From: Fibrobacter sp.
GTDB lineage: Bacteria; Fibrobacterota; Fibrobacteria; Fibrobacterales; Fibrobacteraceae
Direction of reading: 5' to 3'
DNA: 64,000 bases
NCBI GenBank assembly: GCA_024399015.1
Contig: JAKSIC010000001.1
Coordinates: 310,001 to 374,000 of the forward strand
Each line of letters starts with the position of its first letter. Position 1 is the first letter of the stretch. The position numbers and the translations under genes were made by a program. The notes beneath the pieces are model-generated. The model saw nothing but the letters and a program-made list of their open reading frames with translations. It had not been told where the DNA came from and made no database searches. Of this stretch, positions 58,528 to 64,000 are shown one piece after another.

Positions 58528-60786
58528 CTAGAGTTTCATAGTTCCAGAATCAAGGCCACGGACAGGCACATAACGAACCTTGCCTGCAGTATTGTAAATC
58601 ACCGCAACGCCGGCCAGGAAGTTCAGCCAATTGCGAGTTCCCTGGACGTCAAAGTAACGCAAATCGACCTTTTTCTGGGATGCATAAACAGTCAAGGGAA
58701 GAACCATCATATCGTGAGAGATATAGAAGCTTACCTTATTTAGCTTATACTGATTTGCCAAAATGTAATTGGTGATAAACTCCTGGCTACGAAGTTCCAG
58801 GTCATAGAAATTACCCGCAGGCGTTCCTCTATAAGCCCAGCTAGTTAGGTTTTCAATACCAGGTTCTCCTGCCTTAACATACCAGTTGCCATCAAGGCCA
58901 TCAAGAACCACAGCATTAGCACTTTGACCTACGCCAGAAGCAATGCTTTCGCAAGTTTCCAAGGTACGGGTATATCCGGAATAGGCAAAGGACATATAGC
59001 CCGCGCTCTTGAATTTTTCACCCACACTCTTCGCCTGAGCCTTGCCATTATCGGTCAAGTGACCCTTGGAACCAGTCTCGTTGGTACGTTCCGCATGACG
59101 AAGGACGAATACAACAGATTCATCTGCAGCCAAGCTCTTATAGACGTCCGCAACATCAGTGAAGTCCATAATATCGTCGCTCGTTGCCGCACGCCACAGC
59201 TTCTTCGAAGCCTCGTAGATGTAGCTCTTGTCCTTGTTGATTACACCCGGACGAATTGCCCCGTCGTACTTGGAAGTGTCTGCGCCAAGACCCACGGTGT
59301 CCTTTTCAATGTCCGTCGCCGTACGCCATCTGCCGAGGCTTGCATCACAGGTAAAACGAACTGTAGGAGCGCCTTCACAGGTATAATTGCAAGCAAAGAA
59401 GGAACTCTGGCTATGGCTAACATGCGTAACCATGCCGTCATTCTGGGCATTGCAAGCCGGGAACTTCAACTCGGTAGTCCAAAAACCACGGAGGTACTTT
59501 TCAAAATCAGGAACATCGCCTTGTTTCAAAACTTCCAAATTTTTTCGGATAGTCTGATAAGCATTGCTCGTATCCAGAACCATGAGCCAATCGGCAAGTT
59601 TTGCTCGAGAATCCCAGTCGCTCCAGCCACCGTTACCGCGAAGGCCGCCCACTTCCTGAATCGAAGTTGCGAAGTTCAGCATTTCCTTACCAGAGCCAAA
59701 ACGCTGCATCATTACAGAAACCGCAATGAGGGCTGCACTGAACTCATCGTCACCAAACAAGCTAATATCATCGGCAATCTTGTGCTTTGTCTGCGCTACG
59801 GACTGACCACCACCAAAGCCGCCGAAGCCACCTTGCTGTTGTTGCATAAAGGAGGCGTCATTAAATCCGTTAATCTTAATGCCGAAAGCATAAAGGACAT
59901 CCTTGAGCGCCTGTTCCTTTGCATAACGGATAGGCTGGTTGTTTCCGGTATTTTCAATAATCTTTAAAGTACGGGGAGCTTCCAGATGAGTCAGAATATT
60001 TACGTTAACGGAATCTCTTTCCGTAAGGTCCGTCACCGCAACCAGCTTAACCTGTTCTGAAGAAAGACCGCCAGTCAATTCGTTCTTGAAAAAACCGTCG
60101 ACTTCAACACGAACATAGGGAGAAACTAAATTCAAAGCATCAAAACTATAGCTACCATCAGAAGACGTAATGCAAGTCTTGCGGATTCGCGGAGAATCTG
60201 CCAAACGCAGCATACTGTCAAGTTCCACGATTGAAACGGATGTTCCATGGAGGAACGGTCCCTTTTCAGCAATACCCGCTACATTGACACCTTCTCGGCG
60301 ATAAGTCATGACGCCAGCAATGGAATCATAGCCAAAGCTACCAGGACCCTCCTCAAGGAGGGCTTCTTCCTCGGCACCTAAAATCAATGCGCCATCTTTA
60401 CAAGAAACGCCCAAAAGGTCGCCTGCATCCTTATTCCATTCGCCACCAACACAGAAATACAAAATCTTTTCCGCAGCAACCATGAAGGATTCACCTTCGT
60501 TTGCCGCAGTACATTTCGGCAACTGCTTTACATCAGAAACCGCAGTAGTATCTTCAACTACAGGTTCATCAGTAATCACAACCTCGGGAGCGCTAGAAGA
60601 GCTTCCCGTGTTAGATTGGGGATTCCCATTTCCGTTGCCATTGCCATTTTCAAAGTTTTCTTCGAACTCAGGCACAAAATGTTTGTGATCATCACAAGCA
60701 GTCAACAGGGCTACTGCAGACAACGCAACAAAAGCCCACTTAAATGGAGAGGAGTATTTATGCAAATCTTTCTTTCCAAACATCAT
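58528..60786 (-). CDS. surface lipoprotein with shared module and histidine phosphatase domain
   Basis: The 752-residue protein has a signal peptide with lipobox LTAC (about residue 31), an Asn-Gly and serine linker, a C-rich segment, the shared module (about 165-340: AGIAEKGPFLHGTSVSIVEL, DGFFKNELTGG, VNVNILTHLEAPR), and a C-terminal histidine-phosphatase domain (about 560-752) with FVLRHAERTNETG, YTRTLETCE and a second histidine in YISHDMMVLPL. FCVGGEWNKD and CDASLGRWRTA repeats also occur. It may dephosphorylate an extracellular substrate. Confidence 0.78.
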   Translation of the reverse strand: MMFGKKDLHKYSSPFKWAFVALSAVALLTACDDHKHFVPEFEENFENGNGNGNGNPQSNTGSSSSAPEVVITDEPVVEDTTAVSDVKQLPKCTAANEGESFMVAAEKILYFCVGGEWNKDAGDLLGVSCKDGALILGAEEEALLEEGPGSFGYDSIAGVMTYRREGVNVAGIAEKGPFLHGTSVSIVELDSMLRLADSPRIRKTCITSSDGSYSFDALNLVSPYVRVEVDGFFKNELTGGLSSEQVKLVAVTDLTERDSVNVNILTHLEAPRTLKIIENTGNNQPIRYAKEQALKDVLYAFGIKINGFNDASFMQQQQGGFGGFGGGQSVAQTKHKIADDISLFGDDEFSAALIAVSVMMQRFGSGKEMLNFATSIQEVGGLRGNGGWSDWDSRAKLADWLMVLDTSNAYQTIRKNLEVLKQGDVPDFEKYLRGFWTTELKFPACNAQNDGMVTHVSHSQSSFFACNYTCEGAPTVRFTCDASLGRWRTATDIEKDTVGLGADTSKYDGAIRPGVINKDKSYIYEASKKLWRAATSDDIMDFTDVADVYKSLAADESVVFVLRHAERTNETGSKGHLTDNGKAQAKSVGEKFKSAGYMSFAYSGYTRTLETCESIASGVGQSANAVVLDGLDGNWYVKAGEPGIENLTSWAYRGTPAGNFYDLELRSQEFITNYILANQYKLNKVSFYISHDMMVLPLTVYASQKKVDLRYFDVQGTRNWLNFLAGVAVIYNTAGKVRYVPVRGLDSGTMKL

Positions 60787-60794
60787 AATTGGAG

Positions 60795-60823
60795 AATATA
60801 AAAAGCCTTTACAGGCTTTCCAA
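60795..60823 (-). promoter_or_regulatory. promoter with a palindromic spacer
   Basis: Minus-strand TTGGAA (60823-60818), a 17-bp spacer and TATATT (60800-60795) end 8 bases before the ATG at 60786, with no ribosome site. The spacer holds a perfect AAAGCCT-TTAC-AGGCTTT inverted repeat (60802-60819) that could bind a repressor. Confidence 0.5.
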
Positions 60824-60916
60824 CGAAAAAATTGATTACAACGCCCAGATTAATGAATTTTGAGGCAATCTAGGGGATTTTTTACACTATTTGGTACGAA
60901 AGAGCCCTATTTCCGG

Positions 60917-62404
60917 CTAAAGCATGCTTCCCGTTTCCAGGAATTTCTGATGCATTTCGAAGGCACGGTTAATTGCCAGAGGCATGTGAACGCCCTTGGC
61001 GTGCTTCAGGCTGTATTCCAAGAAATCGCTCAGCGGTTCCTTGAAATTGGGGTGAGCGCAGTTCTTGATAATCAGTCGGGCACGATCTTCTGCAGCGAGG
61101 CCACGAAGGTCTGCAAGGCCCTGCTCCGTCACGAAAATCATGGTATCATGATCCGGATGATCCACGTGGCTTACGTAAGGAACCACGGAGCTAATAGTAC
61201 CGTTCTTTGCCACGGAAGGAGTCATAAAGAATCCCAGCAGGCAGTTGCGAGCAAAGTCTGCAGAACCGCCAATACCATTCATCATGGCGGAACCCGTCAC
61301 AAGAGAACTGTTCACGTTGCCAAAGATATCCACTTCCAAAGCGGTATTCATGGAGATAACACCGATACGTTTGATAACATCGGGACTGTTACTCACTTCC
61401 TGTTGGCGAATAATCAGATGTTTTTTCCATTCTTCAGCGTTGGCGACAAATTCCTTCTGGGTACTTTCAGACAAAGTAAGCGCAGTGCCTGAAGCAATAC
61501 CAAGCTTACCATTCTTCAACAACGGAAGAACCGCTTCCTGGATAACTTCGGTATAAAGGTCAATCTGACGAAGGCGACTGTCTGCGGCCATGGCGGAGAG
61601 AACAGCGTTTGCAACTTTACCCACGCCACTCTGGTAGGCAAGTCCCTTCAGGAGGCGACCCCGTTTTTCCTCGTAACGTACGAAGTCCAAAATGCGGTCG
61701 CCGATATTGCGGGAAATCTCATCAGGTTCAACAAAAGGCGTCACTTCATCAAAGCGGGACTGTTCCACAATGGCGACGACCCTGTTCGGGTTTACGCGGG
61801 CGAATGCATCGCCAACACGGTCTCTCGCCGCATCAATAGGCAAAGCCTTTGCATGGGGAGGAAGTTCCGGAAGTGCCACGTCGTGAATGCCGACGCAGGC
61901 TTCCCCAAAACGGGTGTTCAATTCCAGAATGATCTTTTCTGCGGATTCCAGGAAGGTAACGGAATTGCCGCCGGATGTAGAAAGGCACACGCGGCCATCG
62001 GGCAAAATCTGGGTCACTTCCACAATGGCAACCGTGGGACGGGGCAACGCACCCGTACGAATCCAGTAACCCATCTTACCCAGGTGAGCGTCAATGTACT
62101 TGATGGAACCGGAGTTGATAGCCTTGCGGAGAGCGGGATTGGACTGGTAAGGCATACGGAAGCTGACTGCGTCTGCTCGGGCAAGTGCTCCATCGCAGGA
62201 ATCACCGGTAGAAGCTCCGGAGAAAAGCGTCACCTGAAAAGGCTTTCCCTCAGCATGAAGTCGCTCGGCACGGGCAGCAAGTGCAGTAGGCACCACCTTC
62301 GGGTATCCGGCCAGCGTAAACCCGGAAACGCCAAGAACATCACCATCGTTAATAAGGAGAGCCGCTTCTTCTGCGGTGCACTTTTTGTCTTCAATCCAAT
62401 TCAT
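60917..62404 (-). CDS. acetyl-CoA hydrolase/succinyl-CoA:acyl CoA-transferase family protein
   Basis: The 495-residue protein (ATG 62404) matches the acetyl-CoA hydrolase/transferase family: GVSGFTLAGYPKVVPTAL, GSIKYIDAHLGKMGYWIR, VKRIGVISMN-like IKRIGVISMNTALEVDIFG (catalytic glutamate) and GIGGSADFARN. It can move CoA between succinate, propionate and acetate. In a succinate-forming anaerobe it could recycle CoA in the methylmalonyl-CoA/propionate branch. It is divergent from the GtrA gene, 28 bp apart, and no ribosome site is clear. Confidence 0.88.
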   Translation of the reverse strand: MNWIEDKKCTAEEAALLINDGDVLGVSGFTLAGYPKVVPTALAARAERLHAEGKPFQVTLFSGASTGDSCDGALARADAVSFRMPYQSNPALRKAINSGSIKYIDAHLGKMGYWIRTGALPRPTVAIVEVTQILPDGRVCLSTSGGNSVTFLESAEKIILELNTRFGEACVGIHDVALPELPPHAKALPIDAARDRVGDAFARVNPNRVVAIVEQSRFDEVTPFVEPDEISRNIGDRILDFVRYEEKRGRLLKGLAYQSGVGKVANAVLSAMAADSRLRQIDLYTEVIQEAVLPLLKNGKLGIASGTALTLSESTQKEFVANAEEWKKHLIIRQQEVSNSPDVIKRIGVISMNTALEVDIFGNVNSSLVTGSAMMNGIGGSADFARNCLLGFFMTPSVAKNGTISSVVPYVSHVDHPDHDTMIFVTEQGLADLRGLAAEDRARLIIKNCAHPNFKEPLSDFLEYSLKHAKGVHMPLAINRAFEMHQKFLETGSML

Positions 62405-62432
62405 GATACGACAAAATAAATATTTTTCGCAC

Positions 62433-62852
62433 ATGCTTCACTTCATTAAGTACAACATCATCGGCATCATGAACACCCTAATCACCCTTTTGGTGGTCTG
62501 GGTACTTCATCAGCTGCTGGACTGGAATTTGGAACTGTCCAATTTCCTCGGTTTCGTGGCCGGAGGTTGTAATAGTTACCTCTGCAACCGCACTTGGAAT
62601 TTCAAAAGCCATAACGACAAGAAATCCGAAATCATTCGATTCCTGGTGGTGTTCGTCTGCGCCTATGGAGTGAACCTCGCCGTATTGGAAGGCTGCGTCT
62701 ACGCCCTCGCCCACTTCAGCTGGCTTGCTGGTTTCAACGAGTTCGTATCAAAATTTATGAAGCCCAGCTATTTCGCCAACATCGTTGCAAATGTGGTCTA
62801 CGTTCTTGTAAGTTTCACTATGTACAAGAAATGGGTTTTTAAATCCAAATAA
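62433..62852 (+). CDS. GtrA-like membrane protein
   Basis: The 139-residue protein has four membrane helices and the GtrA signature FIKYNIIGIMNTLITLLV and WNFKSHNDKK. GtrA proteins are thought to flip lipid-linked sugars for surface polysaccharide. The ATG at 62433 was chosen since an earlier frame overlaps the divergent gene. No glycosyltransferase is adjacent. Confidence 0.85.
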   Translation: MLHFIKYNIIGIMNTLITLLVVWVLHQLLDWNLELSNFLGFVAGGCNSYLCNRTWNFKSHNDKKSEIIRFLVVFVCAYGVNLAVLEGCVYALAHFSWLAGFNEFVSKFMKPSYFANIVANVVYVLVSFTMYKKWVFKSK

Positions 62853-62874
62853 AATTTCGGCTTTATATACAACA

Positions 62875-62906
62875 AAAACGCCCGCCAGATGGCGGACGTT
62901 TTCATT
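62875..62906. terminator. bidirectional terminator
   Basis: AAAACG-CCCGCC-AGAT-GGCGG-ACGTTTT lies between convergent genes. Confidence 0.8.
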
Positions 62907-62932
62907 TTTAATTCCTTTGAATCTCGCGAGAA

Positions 62933-64000
62933 TTAGTCGAAGAACGGAACCAGTTCCACGCGGCGGTTCTTAGCGCGACCCTGCTTGCTCTTGTTGTCGG
63001 CAATGGGCTTTTCGGGACCATAACCCACAGCGCGGACGCGTTCTGCAGCAATGCCCTTGCTAATGAAGTAGTTCACAACAGTTTCTGCACGATCCTGAGA
63101 GAGCTTCTTGTTGGTTTCCGCAGAACCAGTGTTATCGGTGTGACCCTGAACTTCAAGCTTTGCATCCGGAATCTTGTTCATCAAGCGAACAATGTCATCC
63201 AAAGTTGCATAGCTGGGCTTGGTGAGCTTAGCGGAGTTGGTCTGGAAGGCAATACCCTTCTTCAACTGATCCGGGTCTTCCTTCTTGTTGACCGGGCAAC
63301 CCTTCTTGTCGATCTTCACACCAGCCACAGTGTTCGGGCACTTGTCTTCGTAGTCAGGCACGCCGTCGCGGTCGGTATCAAGGAAGCAACCAGTGGAATC
63401 AACCGGAGCATCCTTCGGAGTATTCGGGCACTTGTCGTAGCCATCAGGTACGCCATCCTTGTCTTCGTCAAGAGCGCAACCAGTGGAGTCAACTGCGAGA
63501 CCAGAAACGGTGTTCGGGCACTTGTCCTGAGCATCAGGTACGCCGTCCTTATCGAAGTCGAGAGCGCAACCGGTTTCATCAACAGCAGTACCTTCAGCAG
63601 TGTTCGGGCACTTGTCAAGACCATCAGGTACGCCATCCTTATCGCCATCGAGAGCGCAACCAGTAGAGTCAACCTTCACACCCTGCTTGGTGTTCGGGCA
63701 CTTGTCCTGGGCATTGGGAACGCCGTCAGCATCAAAGTCGTCATCGCAGCCATGTTCATCAACCTTGGCACCTTCACGAGTGTTAGCGCAAAGATCAATA
63801 CCATCAGCAACACCATCCTTGTCAGAGTCAACCGGGCAACCCACAGAGTCAACCACAGCACCGTTCGGAGTGTCAGCGCACTTATCCTGAGAATCAGCAA
63901 TGCCGTCCTTGTCAGCGTCAGCAACGCAACCAGTAGAGTCGACTACTGCACCCTGCAGAGAGTTCGGGCACTTGTCGAGGCCGTCAGGTACGCCGTCCTT
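62933..64000 (-). CDS. OmpA-family protein with thrombospondin type 3 repeats (5' end outside)
   Basis: The frame is open to the right edge, so the N terminus with the signal and any barrel is missing. The visible part has TSP3 repeats of 30 residues (unit such as DKDGVPDGLDKCPN), then a spacer, then an OmpA C-terminal peptidoglycan-binding domain (about the last 110 residues: LEVQGHTDNTGSAETN, GYGPEKPIADN, GRAKNRRVEL). It would anchor the outer membrane to peptidoglycan. The Asp-rich repeats bind calcium in related proteins. Confidence 0.9.
   Translation of the reverse strand, partial: KDGVPDGLDKCPNSLQGAVVDSTGCVADADKDGIADSQDKCADTPNGAVVDSVGCPVDSDKDGVADGIDLCANTREGAKVDEHGCDDDFDADGVPNAQDKCPNTKQGVKVDSTGCALDGDKDGVPDGLDKCPNTAEGTAVDETGCALDFDKDGVPDAQDKCPNTVSGLAVDSTGCALDEDKDGVPDGYDKCPNTPKDAPVDSTGCFLDTDRDGVPDYEDKCPNTVAGVKIDKKGCPVNKKEDPDQLKKGIAFQTNSAKLTKPSYATLDDIVRLMNKIPDAKLEVQGHTDNTGSAETNKKLSQDRAETVVNYFISKGIAAERVRAVGYGPEKPIADNKSKQGRAKNRRVELVPFFD
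63314..64000. repeat. tandem 90-bp coding repeats (TSP3)
   Basis: Seven full 90-bp units and one partial encode the 30-residue TSP3 unit with VDSTGC, DKDGVPD and DKCPNT. Two units near the right edge vary (DSDKDGVADGIDLC; DFDADGVPNAQDKC). Adjacent units are similar at DNA level, so repeat number may vary. Confidence 0.85.

Noticed and set aside
63314-64000. The regular 90-bp repeats as a possible CRISPR array
   Set aside because: The repeats are in frame, encode TSP3 units and have no unique spacers.

Overview
The window looks like a chromosomal segment of a Fibrobacter species (phylum Fibrobacterota). The best markers are two lipoproteins ending in the Fibrobacter succinogenes major paralogous (FISUMP, TIGR02145) domain and a TIGR02147-family protein, both typical of Fibrobacter. 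The overall picture fits too: a Gram-negative envelope, mid-range GC and anaerobic CoA/decarboxylase metabolism. I see no rRNA, prophage, insertion sequence or CRISPR array. There is one tRNA (His).

Layout. 0-6.5 kb is a dense plus-strand run: hisE-hisG, an EAL/HDOD signalling protein, recR, engB, an MlaE/MlaF lipid transporter pair and pyrC, most genes touching or overlapping. 6.6-10.7 kb holds plsC, RNase R and an RgpF-like glycan gene. 10.8-15.4 kb is on the minus strand and carries an outer-membrane protein, the rpmH-rnpA-yidD-yidC block and a GGDEF protein with a broken active site. 15.5-23.2 kb has divIVA, a DUF167 gene, a tocopherol-cyclase-like gene, an MFS carrier, an acyltransferase, leuS and a lipoprotein. 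23.3-25.6 kb has a decayed sstT remnant and two paralogous outer-membrane proteins. 25.6-31.7 kb has a membrane-anchored spermidine-synthase-like protein and an operon of a DUF1538 membrane protein with two P-II-like proteins. 31.7-35.2 kb is a full MCE/Mla lipid transport operon. 35.3-37 kb is an ECF sigma operon ending in a Spy/CpxP-like protein. pgi follows.

39.1-41.6 kb is the most accessory-looking part: a PIN-toxin gene with an in-frame internal deletion beside its putative antitoxin, two copies of a small gene sharing a 158-bp direct repeat, and small exported proteins. 41.8-50.2 kb holds an oxidoreductase/beta-propeller fusion, aroA with a PBP4/amidase fusion, an acyl-ACP thioesterase, a ComEC-type hydrolase and a zinc protein. 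50.3-55.7 kb is tRNA-His and a minus-strand operon of TIGR02147 regulator plus three modular lipoproteins. 55.9-58.3 kb encodes beta, biotin-carrier and gamma subunits of a sodium-pumping decarboxylase. 58.5-64 kb has a fourth modular lipoprotein carrying a histidine phosphatase, a CoA-transferase, a GtrA protein and the C-terminal part of an OmpA protein with thrombospondin type 3 repeats.

Three themes cross these regions. Several genes have a -10-like box only 6-8 nt before the ATG and no clear Shine-Dalgarno sequence, which suggests leaderless mRNAs. Short heptanucleotide tandem arrays sit between genes at four sites. Four surface lipoproteins share one N-terminal module with interchangeable C-terminal domains.
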